Translations under genes and position numbers: made by a program | Notes under the pieces: model-generated | The model's database searches: none | What the model saw: the letters and a program-made list of their open reading frames with translations, nothing else | What the model was told of the DNA's origin: nothing | Part shown: one piece after another, positions 32,778-41,300 of the stretch | How the letters are laid out: every line of letters begins with the position of its first letter | Numbering within the stretch: position 1 is the stretch's first letter | DNA from: Paenibacillus sambharensis | Lineage (GTDB): Bacteria > Bacillota > Bacilli > Paenibacillales > Paenibacillaceae | NCBI RefSeq assembly: GCF_003233845.1 | Contig: NZ_QKRB01000051.1 | Span: forward strand, 186,001 to 250,000 | Length of the DNA: 64,000 nt | Direction: 5' to 3'

Positions 32778-33323
32778 TTACAGCAGATCGTCCAGCTTGG
32801 TATCCGAATAAATGGAGATGAGGACCACGGAGTTGGTATCGCCGATATTCTTGACGACATGCGGAACGCTCGCATTCCAGGTAAAGGTATCGCCTTCTTC
32901 GGCAATAATAGAATCTTCTCCTTGTTCGGCCAGCACCTTTCCTTTGAGCACTAAATGGCTTTCTTCTCCCTCATGGGCATGGGGCTCATGTTCTCCAATA
33001 GCGAATCCGGGCGGTGATTCAACGATCATCATCCGCAGCCGCCCTTTTGAGGTGAGATGCTCGATCTTGTGGCCTTTATACGACGAGGTTCTTCTTTCAT
33101 CCTTGCGCACGACCTGCATGTGCTGGCTCTTATCTAACAGCAAATAAGGCAAAGGCACCTTCAGAAAGTCTGCAATGGCAGCCAGGGTATGAATGGAAGG
33201 TGATGTATGGTTGTTCTCCATGTTACTGATAAACCCTTTGGAAAGCCCTGTGGCTTCACACATTTGCGCAATCGTGATTTTCTTGCGGTTTCGAATGGCA
33301 CGAATTTTCGACCCTATGTCCAA
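32778..33323 (-). CDS. XRE-family regulator with C-terminal cupin domain
   Basis: A 181-residue regulator with an N-terminal helix-turn-helix (about 5-60: KITIAQMCEATGLSKGFISN) and a C-terminal cupin (about 105-178: GEHEPHAHEGEESHLVLKG, then WNASVPHVVKNIGD). In PuuR/SinR-cupin proteins the cupin binds a small ligand or metal and modulates DNA binding. It is divergent from the DoxX gene, and the two promoters share a palindromic -35 region (33394-33404). Autoregulation and control of DoxX/VOC are inferred. Confidence 0.93.
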   Translation of the reverse strand: MDIGSKIRAIRNRKKITIAQMCEATGLSKGFISNMENNHTSPSIHTLAAIADFLKVPLPYLLLDKSQHMQVVRKDERRTSSYKGHKIEHLTSKGRLRMMIVESPPGFAIGEHEPHAHEGEESHLVLKGKVLAEQGEDSIIAEEGDTFTWNASVPHVVKNIGDTNSVVLISIYSDTKLDDLL

Positions 33324-33375
33324 CGTTTATCACCTTAACCTCTGCTCTTTCTTTACGTACGTTTGTGTACTTATG

Positions 33376-33422
33376 GTTATATTAACAAAGACCTTGACAG
33401 TCAACAAGCCGTTTGTTATCTT
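33376..33422. promoter_or_regulatory. Overlapping divergent promoters sharing a palindromic -35 region
   Basis: On the plus strand TTGACA (33394-33399) is followed after 17 bases by TATCTT (33417-33422), toward DoxX. On the minus strand TTGACT (33404-33399) is followed after 17 bases by TATAAC (33381-33376), toward the XRE gene. The two -35 boxes form the perfect palindrome TTGACAGTCAA. Confidence 0.7.
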
Positions 33423-33543
33423 ATAGTAAATAAATTTTCATATAGGGAAACATCTCACTATTTTTTGTCTATTAGTTTTCTAATATGAATATTTATATCT
33501 CATAAGGATACATTTATATCCAAAACAATAGGAGGAAACAAAG

Positions 33544-33939
33544 ATGGCAAATAAAGAAGGTATTGGCGCAGTATTGCTGCGAGTGGTTCTGGGGATCATT
33601 TTCCTGGGACATGGTCTGACGAAATTTTCGGGGGGCATCGAGAACACTGCCGGATGGTTCGGAAGTATCGGACTGCCCGAATTTCTGGCGTATATCGTAG
33701 CAGGACTTGAAGTGGCCGGCGGAATTGCCCTGATCATTGGACTCGGTACCCGCATTGTTGGAGGATTGTTTGTCGTACTGCTCGCAGGCGCAATTATTAA
33801 AGTACAATGGGCTGCTGGTTTTATTGGAGGCTATGCCTACGATCTTGCGTTGATGGCGATGGCCGCTTATTTGTTACTGAACGGGAGCAAGCTGTATTCG
33901 TTGGACGGTTATATTGTGAAAACGAAGAACAAATCCTAA
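33544..33939 (+). CDS. DoxX family membrane protein
   Basis: A 131-residue protein with four predicted membrane helices, beginning MANKEGIGAVLLRVVLGIIF and containing the family's HGLTKFSGG motif. DoxX-type proteins are membrane subunits of poorly defined oxidoreductase or detoxification complexes. It is the first gene of a probable operon with the VOC protein, 28 bp downstream, and has AGGAGG about seven bases before the ATG. It is read from the divergent promoter shared with the XRE-cupin regulator. Substrate and partner unknown. Confidence 0.92.
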   Translation: MANKEGIGAVLLRVVLGIIFLGHGLTKFSGGIENTAGWFGSIGLPEFLAYIVAGLEVAGGIALIIGLGTRIVGGLFVVLLAGAIIKVQWAAGFIGGYAYDLALMAMAAYLLLNGSKLYSLDGYIVKTKNKS

Positions 33940-33976
33940 CACTAGATAAAGGGGACGGTCCATCAGGGTGTCGAGA

Positions 33977-34936
33977 ATGAAAAGCATGCAGTTGGTTTTG
34001 TTCATTATCATTTTGGCAGCGGGAGCAGTCGCATTATATTTTAGCCTGAATAAGAAAGGTACGAGCGAAGAGATGAATACAGCGACATATTCAGCATCCC
34101 AGGAACCGAGAATCGGTTACGTGGAGCTGCAGGTTTCTGACCTGGCCAGGTCCCTGATATTTTATGAAGAGTTAATTGGCTTCACAGTCATCGAGAAGGA
34201 TGAGCGGACAGCTACGCTTACAGCAGACGGCGTGGTACCTCAGCTCATACTTAGAGAAGAGGAATCCTATGTCCCTCGTCCTGTGAGAACAACGGGCTTA
34301 TACCACTTCGCGATATTAGTCCCTACCAGACAGGATTTAGCCCTGTCGCTTGTCCATTTGGCGGATAGCGGATATCCCCTTCAAGGCGCATCGGACCATC
34401 AATACAGTGAAGCCCTCTATCTGTCTGACCCTGATGATAACGGGATTGAAATTTATACCGACCGGAATTCTAACGAGTGGCAAAGAGACAATAACGGTGG
34501 CTACGTCGGAGCAACAAAACAGCTGGTTCTTGAAGGCTTATTAGCCGAAATCAAGGATGCTGAATGGACTGGCCTGCCTAGCGGAACAAGGATAGGCCAC
34601 ATTCATTTACAGGCATCCGACTTGAAGGCATCCGAACATTTTTATGTAGAAACGCTTGGACTTGATATTGTTGCTAAGAATGCTCACATGCTGTTTGTAT
34701 CCAAGGACGCTTACCATCATCACATTGGAATGAATACCTGGTCAGGCCAAGGTCTGCCGAAACCTCCAGAGCATTCGTTAGGCTTGAAGCAGTTTACGCT
34801 TCATTTCACACAAGAAGAGTATGATAGAGCCTTAGCCAAGCTTGAACAGTCAGCCTACAGCTATAGAGCGGATAATCATGAAATGACCGTCACAGATCCT
34901 TCCGGGAACAGCATCCTCATATTCGTGAAAGAGTAG
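33977..34936 (+). CDS. VOC family (CatE-like) protein with N-terminal membrane anchor
   Basis: A protein of about 319 residues with two glyoxalase/VOC halves (about 42-160 and 195-315), the layout of CatE/YfiE catechol-2,3-dioxygenase-like proteins. Possible metal ligands are in IGHIHLQASDLKASEHFY and HHHIGMNTWSGQG. Unusually, it begins with a hydrophobic helix (MQLVLFIIILAAGAVALYF) without a lipobox, predicting a membrane-anchored, outward-facing domain. A GTG at 33968 is an alternative start three codons upstream. Cotranscribed with DoxX. Activity unproven. Confidence 0.85.
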   Translation: MKSMQLVLFIIILAAGAVALYFSLNKKGTSEEMNTATYSASQEPRIGYVELQVSDLARSLIFYEELIGFTVIEKDERTATLTADGVVPQLILREEESYVPRPVRTTGLYHFAILVPTRQDLALSLVHLADSGYPLQGASDHQYSEALYLSDPDDNGIEIYTDRNSNEWQRDNNGGYVGATKQLVLEGLLAEIKDAEWTGLPSGTRIGHIHLQASDLKASEHFYVETLGLDIVAKNAHMLFVSKDAYHHHIGMNTWSGQGLPKPPEHSLGLKQFTLHFTQEEYDRALAKLEQSAYSYRADNHEMTVTDPSGNSILIFVKE

Positions 34937-35004
34937 CAAGCCGATAGCTGAGCCGCTCTGTCTTATGTATGGCTAATATTTTTTCGCCGTTATCACATAG
35001 TAAA

Positions 35005-35036
35005 GAAGGCGGGCTCATAATCTGAGCCCGCCTCTT
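35005..35036. terminator. Bidirectional terminator-like hairpin
   Basis: AGGCGGGCTCA pairs with TGAGCCCGCCT over a five-base loop, with CTTGCTTT following on the plus strand and TCTTTACT on the minus strand. It resembles the hairpin at 50901-50932 that ends the SLH glycanase gene, so it may be inherited from a deleted paralogue as well as serving the VOC gene. Confidence 0.8.
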
Positions 35037-35078
35037 GCTTTCCTGTGTTCTTCTATAAATTAAACCATCCTCTACTTA

Positions 35079-35142
35079 CTACAACTCCAACAGCATATGA
35101 ATCATGACAGCGGCATTGTTCACCTTTCCTTGTATCCCTCAT
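35079..35142 (-). pseudogene. Deletion scar of an SLH-domain surface protein gene
   Basis: Reading the minus strand, bases 35142 downward match the start of the giant SLH glycanase gene: the same TGAGGAGG ribosome binding site, then ATG and MRDTRK. After about 20 bases this joins DNA encoding AAVMIHMLLEL plus a stop at 35079, matching the C-terminal AAVIIHKLLELL of that gene. The two ends are out of frame. About 11 C-terminal and 6 N-terminal codons remain; the whole interior is gone. Confidence 0.75.
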
Positions 35143-35258
35143 TATTTACCTCCTCAAATGACCAGCCTGTTGACCACATAGTTATGCCCTTACAATGTTC
35201 TATCACATCGTTTATACTGGTAAAGCCATCTCACTTCTTAGGAGTTGTATACCCGACT

Positions 35259-36422
35259 ATGATAAAAAAAGAAATCGCACATATTCGCAAGCAATTTAAG
35301 CTGGACCATGAAATGCTCAAGGTGTTCGATATTCTGAATGTGTATATTATGAAGGAGAGCAGCGAGGTCTATCACTATGAGTGCCAGCCCTTCGCTCTGG
35401 TGGACAGAGAGAAGCAGGAGCTCTATATGGGCAACTTCAAGAAGCTGCTGGCCGGCGAACTGGATCAGAAGCTGTTCGAATTAAGGTTTCAGGAGCATGC
35501 CGAGGAGCCCTCGCAGGTGCTTCTCCACCAGGGCTTGGTGACCGGCGACACAGAAGAGTGGATGAATCTGATGCTTGTGCTCGTGGAGAAAATGCTGGCG
35601 GACAAGACGTACGAACGCGATACGGTTGTTACTTTCATCCGCGGACAGTACTTCCGGCCGACCAAGGGCAGGAACGATGAAGCCGAAGAGAGTGAAAAGG
35701 ACGAAATGTTCGCGCACCCGTTCATTCTCTGCAGCGTGAATTCTACGGAGCCGCCGCGGAATACGCTCATGTTTGATTATGTCGAGCGGGAATTCAAGTA
35801 CAATGTCGTCGTGGACCCGATTATCAAGCTGAGCGCGCCGGACCAAGGCTTCTTCTACCCCAGCGTAACGGACAACGCCTCCGATGTGAACCGCATTCTA
35901 TATTGTGCCGGGAAAGCGAATGAGCCGAATATCCATTTCATTGAGCAAGTCTTAACGGCGGAGAAGTCGGTGACGGCTCAGGAAGAGAGAGGCATATTCG
36001 AGGAAATCGTGAAGGAGGTCGCGGGAGACCAGTTCGATGCGGCCACGATCGCTCATGTCTACGAGGAAATTCATCAGATCATCGAGACCCACGAGGAAGA
36101 GGAACCTCCCAGGCTGGATTACAGAGATGTAGAACGGATGCTGACGGCGAGCGGCGTGGAGGACGTAACAACCGAAAAGGTGGAACAAGCATTCCAGACC
36201 ATCGTCGACGACCGGAATTATGAACTCAAAGCGAGCAGCGTGATTCCAAAGTTCACATCCAAATCGATCAAGATTGATACGAAGATTGCCACAATCTCGG
36301 TCAGTCCGCAGGACTTGAAGTATGTAAAACAGGTGAATTACCGCGGGAAAAAATGCCTCTTAATTGAGGTCGACGAAGATGTCGTGATCGAAGGCTTTAC
36401 GCTCAATACGGAGACACTGTAG
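35259..36422 (+). CDS. DUF4317 domain-containing protein
   Basis: A soluble protein of about 387 residues matching the DUF4317 family, which begins MIKKEIAHIRKQFKLDHEML-like and has a C-terminal region with repeated Asp/Glu and DLKYVKQVNYRGKKCLLIEV. Function unknown. I place the start at ATG 35259, with AGGAG 14 bases upstream. An open extension back to 35097 would be translated from the SLH-gene scar on the other strand and is not supported by the family. No neighbours suggest a role. Confidence 0.88.
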   Translation: MIKKEIAHIRKQFKLDHEMLKVFDILNVYIMKESSEVYHYECQPFALVDREKQELYMGNFKKLLAGELDQKLFELRFQEHAEEPSQVLLHQGLVTGDTEEWMNLMLVLVEKMLADKTYERDTVVTFIRGQYFRPTKGRNDEAEESEKDEMFAHPFILCSVNSTEPPRNTLMFDYVEREFKYNVVVDPIIKLSAPDQGFFYPSVTDNASDVNRILYCAGKANEPNIHFIEQVLTAEKSVTAQEERGIFEEIVKEVAGDQFDAATIAHVYEEIHQIIETHEEEEPPRLDYRDVERMLTASGVEDVTTEKVEQAFQTIVDDRNYELKASSVIPKFTSKSIKIDTKIATISVSPQDLKYVKQVNYRGKKCLLIEVDEDVVIEGFTLNTETL

Positions 36423-36467
36423 ACTTAATGATGCTGCTGCGTCCGCTGTTGTCTCTACAGCATACAA

Positions 36468-36502
36468 CAAGCTGACAATCGGGTCTCACCGTTGTCAGCT
36501 TG
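36468..36502. terminator. Hairpin between the DUF4317 and Hpt genes
   Basis: CAAGCTGACAA and TTGTCAGCTTG form an 11-bp perfect stem with a 13-base loop in the convergent gap. No clear T-run follows on either strand, so termination is inferred from position and stem strength. Confidence 0.5.
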
Positions 36503-36576
36503 GCATTGGCATCACAGCGCCGGGCCTGCTTATATCACGTTAACAGCCCGTGTCACGCTGCCCGCAGCTCATTCTC

Positions 36577-36924
36577 TCATCTTATATAAGCCTCGTACAT
36601 TTCCAGCGTGGACCTGGCCAGCGACATAAACGCTGCCTTCTGTCCAGGGGTGAGCGGCTGTCCCTCATACGATGCCGACTCCAATTGCTCGCCTAAATCC
36701 ACTAGTGCCGTGGCGCCAACGTTACTGGCCATGCCTTTCAGCTTATGAACGGCATCGGTCCACTGTTCATTCGTCATCCGGCCGCCATCCTGCTCCAGCT
36801 GCATCAGGGCGTTACAGCTCTGTTCCAGGAACGACTGAATGATCGTTATGAACAGTTCGGTTGAACCAAGCCACTCCTTTAACATCTCGACACGCCCGGG
36901 GTCCATCAGATCACCCTGCTGCAT
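36577..36924 (-). CDS. Hpt phosphotransfer domain protein
   Basis: A 115-residue stand-alone histidine phosphotransfer protein. The phosphoacceptor motif is clear: DAVHKLKGMASNVGATAL (His near residue 62), in a predicted four-helix bundle. It is the last gene of the glycan/phosphorelay operon, and its start overlaps the ManC-like gene's stop (TGATG). ATG 36906 is an alternative, better-spaced start. It can accept phosphate from a receiver and pass it on; its partners are probably the receivers at 50200-50592 and 45008-45733. Confidence 0.9.
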   Translation of the reverse strand: MQQGDLMDPGRVEMLKEWLGSTELFITIIQSFLEQSCNALMQLEQDGGRMTNEQWTDAVHKLKGMASNVGATALVDLGEQLESASYEGQPLTPGQKAAFMSLARSTLEMYEAYIR

Positions 36925-38276
36925 CAGCCCCGATTCTCCATCATTTCATCCCAGGTCATATAAATCCGTCTGATGTCCTCTTCAATCAGCGGGCAGCCCA
37001 TCTGCACCTCAATAATTTCGAGGTCTGTGAGTGCCTTAACCGCATGCGGCACGCCTGAACGGATATGAATGACATCACCCGGACGAATGGTAAACAGCTG
37101 CTTATCCATCAGCATAAGCCCCTCACCGGATATAACCGTCCATACTTCATTGCGGTATTGATGGGTCTGGTAGCTCAGGTTGTGGCTCTGATGGACACCA
37201 ATCCGCTTGGTAAGCACTTCGGTATGGTCATCCTTCTTCGTATAATCCAATACCCGGTACCAGCCCCAGCGCCGTTCTTCATACATCGGGCGCTGCCCCC
37301 ATTGGTCCACGACCTGCTTGATCTTCGTGCTTTCGAATTTGTCGCTGACGAGTATGCCGTCCGGGCTGACGACAACGACTGCATTCTTGATGCCGAGCAC
37401 GCTGACTGGGATGTCCAGCTCATTCAGGATTTGTGTATTGGAGGAATCGCTGCTTAGCACCCCTTTACCCATTATCGCTGTCCCCATCTCTTCGGTTAAC
37501 GTATTCCATGTGCCCAGGTCCTTCCAGAACCCCTCATACCGCAGAACCCCGATCTTCGTCAGCTTCTCCACAATTTTGTAATCAAAGCTGGTCTTCTCCA
37601 GCTCCTCATACCGCGCAGCCAGCAGGTCGTAATCAAGCGGCAGCTCATGACGCTCCAGCCAGTTCAGTATCAGGTCAAGCTTAAAGGCGAACACCCCGCA
37701 GTTCCACAATGCGCCATGATCCCGGATAAGCTGTTCTGCCGTATACGTATCCGGCTTTTCTACGAACCGTTCCACCAGCTGCGTGTCAGCCGCCGGTACG
37801 ATATAGCCGTACTTCTCGGACGGGATCGTCGGCTTCACGCCGATCAGCGCCAGATCCAGAGTCCGTTCCCGAAGAAGCTCCTCCAAACCAGCAAAACCTG
37901 TGAAGAAGCTGTCATCCACATAAGGATCGACCGGCTGCACGACAACCACCTCATCACGGCCCGTCTGCCCGGCACTATAGAGATATGCACAGGCAAGCGC
38001 AATGGCCGGGAAGGTGTCCCGGCGGGACGGCTCTACAATCAGCGGTACATCCTCACCCAGCTGGCTGCAGATCAGATCGCTCTGACCCTTGCCTGTAGAT
38101 ATGAAGGCATCGCCGCCAAGACCAGCCCTGCCAATCTGGCGCCATACCCGCTGAATCATGGACTCAAGATGGCCTTGTTCATCCCTGAGCACCTTTAGAA
38201 ACTGCTTCGATCTTGTGTCATTCGACAGAGGCCACAGACGTTTGCCTGAACCACCGGACAATAATACAACCTTCAT
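36924..38276 (-). CDS. manC: Mannose-1-phosphate guanylyltransferase/mannose-6-phosphate isomerase-like (ManC/AlgA type)
   Basis: A cytoplasmic enzyme of about 450 residues. The nucleotidyltransferase signature is LSGGSGKRLWPLSNDTRSKQ (about 6-25). The product-site GEDVPLIVEPSRRDTFPAIA and FVEKPDTYTAEQLI follow. The C-terminal cupin (about 345-440) carries HQSHNLSYQTHQYRNEVWTV and RPGDVIHIRSGVPHAV of the type II PMI domain. It should make GDP-mannose or a related nucleotide sugar for the locus. RSKQF replaces the usual PKQF, so the base and sugar preference are not certain. The start may be GTG 38285 or ATG 38276. Confidence 0.88.
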   Translation of the reverse strand: MKVVLLSGGSGKRLWPLSNDTRSKQFLKVLRDEQGHLESMIQRVWRQIGRAGLGGDAFISTGKGQSDLICSQLGEDVPLIVEPSRRDTFPAIALACAYLYSAGQTGRDEVVVVQPVDPYVDDSFFTGFAGLEELLRERTLDLALIGVKPTIPSEKYGYIVPAADTQLVERFVEKPDTYTAEQLIRDHGALWNCGVFAFKLDLILNWLERHELPLDYDLLAARYEELEKTSFDYKIVEKLTKIGVLRYEGFWKDLGTWNTLTEEMGTAIMGKGVLSSDSSNTQILNELDIPVSVLGIKNAVVVVSPDGILVSDKFESTKIKQVVDQWGQRPMYEERRWGWYRVLDYTKKDDHTEVLTKRIGVHQSHNLSYQTHQYRNEVWTVISGEGLMLMDKQLFTIRPGDVIHIRSGVPHAVKALTDLEIIEVQMGCPLIEEDIRRIYMTWDEMMENRG

Positions 38277-38357
38277 GCTTGCCACCGCTTTCCGCCTGCT
38301 ATATTGTTTTCACCTGTACAATGCTGCTTCACGGTTCGACTGTCAGACAAGGGCTGC

Positions 38358-41300
38358 CTACAGCCTGAACCACCGGTTGACCCGGCCCACGCGCCGGTAA
38401 GCCTGAAAGCTGACGAACATGCCAACCAGGAAGATGATCAGGCCGGCATAATACAGCTTGCGGAGGACTATCTCTAACCGGCCCTCCCCATCGCTGCTAA
38501 CGATGAAGCCGGCCGATACGCCGTTGACTGTCATTGTCCCCCGCTGCTTGCCGCCAAAGCTAAGTTCCCACAGCGCGCCCGGCGATTCCATATAGTTCAG
38601 CAGCACCCTGTCCTGCTCCGGATTGTCCAAGGTAAAGGTCCGCTTCATCGTATCGGTGCGCGAGAATGTTACCTGCTTCGTCTCCAGCTCCGCCGGGAAG
38701 AACGTCTCATAATCCGTCCCCTCAAATGCGATGGCCTGATCCAGCATAATAAGATCCTTGTAAGGGACGATGCTGAAGTTCTTCATCTCCAAGAATCCGT
38801 CTTCCGTCTTGTCACCCCGCGCCCAAACATGGAACTGCATCCGCGTTGCCCCTTCCGGCACACGAATAAGCTGCTCGTAACGGTTCCACCGGTGTTTGTC
38901 CTTCTCTTCCACCTCATCGATGTAAACCGTGTCCACGATTTCCTGTTCATCGTTAAGGAACAGCATCTTCATATGACGAGCTGCAGCGTTCACGGATCTG
39001 GCTTCAACTGACAGCAGATATTCGTCCAGCTCGTGAACCGGTATTTTCCCGGATGCATAGCTGTACCAATCACAGGAGTACGTTGAATCATAATCAATCC
39101 GCAGCTTGGATCCCTCCATCTGATACTGGTACATGGATGAATCGATAAAGTCATATTGGGAACAGCTCTCCTGCAGCTGGTCCGGAACGAAGTCCGGCAG
39201 TTTAATATCATTCGGATCGAATCTATGCAAATCGTCAAGCATGCTTAAGGAAGGCACCTTGCTGTCGAACCCGAACGAGATCGTATAACTGCCTCTAAGC
39301 AGCGGCAGACCGCGAATTTGTACATCCTGAAGCTCCTCGTAGTACCCGTCAGCCTCCCGGTAGACCTTCTGAAAGCCGTCCTTCTCCGGTGCGGTATCTA
39401 TCATAATATCCGGCTCCGAAGGCTGCCCGGCTGACTGCTCGGGCTTGCTCAGCTGCTCCATCCGGATCAGCCGCTCCGTCACTTCACCCGTATCGTTGTT
39501 GCGGATATGAACCTTCAGCTCCCCCTGGTGTTCCGCCGTGCCGCTTACCCGCAGGACGAACGAATAGATGCCGCTCTTTACAATATCAACATGACGCTCC
39601 AGCTTTCCGCTCTGCGAGCTGATTCCTCTGCCGAGGGAAAGCTTGGGAAAGACCCTCTCACTCTGGATGTTCCCGGTATAAGAGAAATCATTCTCCGCCT
39701 CCAGCGTAAAGAACAGCTTGCTCTTGTCGATCGCACGCGTGACCGGCGCCTGCAGCTCCTCCAGCTCCTCAGTCGGAACGATAGCCAGCAGGTTAACCGC
39801 ATTGAACCCTTCCACATTCTCGACGGTAATGGCATTGTCCCCCGCAGCAAAGGTATGCTCCCCCAGATCAATCCAGGCGAACTGGCTGATGCTGGCGTCA
39901 TAGGTGTCGACCGTCTGTGAACCGTCCGGAAATGTAATCTTGAGCTTGCCTCCCTTATGGCTGAAGAAAGGACGGATATAGACCGACGCTGCCGCCGGCT
40001 TGTCGAACGATCTGGTCATTGTGAACTCGTTTGGTTTTCTGAAGGCCTCCAGATCCAGAATCTGGATATCGTGAATCCACCAGTAGCTTTTCTGCTCCGG
40101 CCGCTGGAAGGCCAGCAAATCCATGCGCATATACCTGGTATCGGCCGGCGAAACATACTCCCCAAAAAACTGGATCGTGTCAAAGTCCGTCTGCTCCGAT
40201 GGAGCGACGACATAGCTCACCCCAATCTCCTCCATCTTCTCGTTATAGAAGCGCACCTTCAGATGCAGCTTATTCGTCCCCCTGCCGGAGATGACCAGCT
40301 TGAACTGATACGGATTATTGGGCTTGGCATCCAAGACTCCGGATTTGGCAACCTGCCATATGTTATCGGGATCGCTCTTCACGACCTCGCCGTGCAGCAT
40401 CGGAATGTTGTTCAGTTCAGTTCTTGGATTGGCGGTTACCTCAAAGAGCTCGGGATTATCCGCCTTGAAGAAATTGTCCATCCGGAGCATGGAATCAAAG
40501 TCAGCCACAAGCTCACCCTGGATCTCCTTCAGCTTGTAAGGGAGAACATCGAGCTTCTGAGAAGCAAAGGTAACCCCCATGCCCGCTCCGTAGTCATGAT
40601 CATAGGTGAAGTTCTTGATCCCCTGCGACGAGAGAAACCAGGTCCACTCGCTGTTCTTGACCAGCGTCTTCGACCATTTCAGGAACGCATTCGCTTCATC
40701 AATCGCTTCGAACGGCAGCAGGTAATAGCTGCTTGGCAGCTCGGACAACCACAGGTCCAGGAATCGATTCGCTTCGATATAATCACCTTCGTTAGCCTGG
40801 GAAATATGGGACTCTTCATCCAGACTCGTGAAGATAACCCCTTCATTGCGGAAATGAAAGCCCGGGAACGATTGATAGCTGACCATCCGGCTGTACCCGT
40901 ACGGCGTAAATACCTTCTTCGGCACCTCTGCCAGGTAAGGCAGCCGCAGCGACGGGTCCAGCGCGAACAGGCTGAATATCTGGTTGTTATAATGCGGAAT
41001 AAGCCCTTCCTGGCTGTTTAGCATCTGCAGATGGAAGTCCTGCCGCTCCTCCTGGCCTTCATATTCATCATGATAGGCGAGCTCGTTCACTCCGAACACG
41101 CTGAGAAGCGGAGCGAGCTTCTGCGTCATTCCTTTATCCAGCAGTTCATGGAGATAGTTCATATAATAGGTGATGCTCATCGCATTGCCTTCATGGTGAA
41201 AGATTGTATTCTTCTGAGAGGAGTAGACCTGAATATCGCCTGTCGCCTTCACGTACCCCCCAGTCTTGTCCGGGTTCTGATTCCAGAACGGTGTCGCCAC

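Noticed and set aside
35097-35258. N-terminal extension of the DUF4317 protein
   Set aside because: The DNA is a scar of an SLH gene on the other strand, and the family begins at the ATG at 35259.
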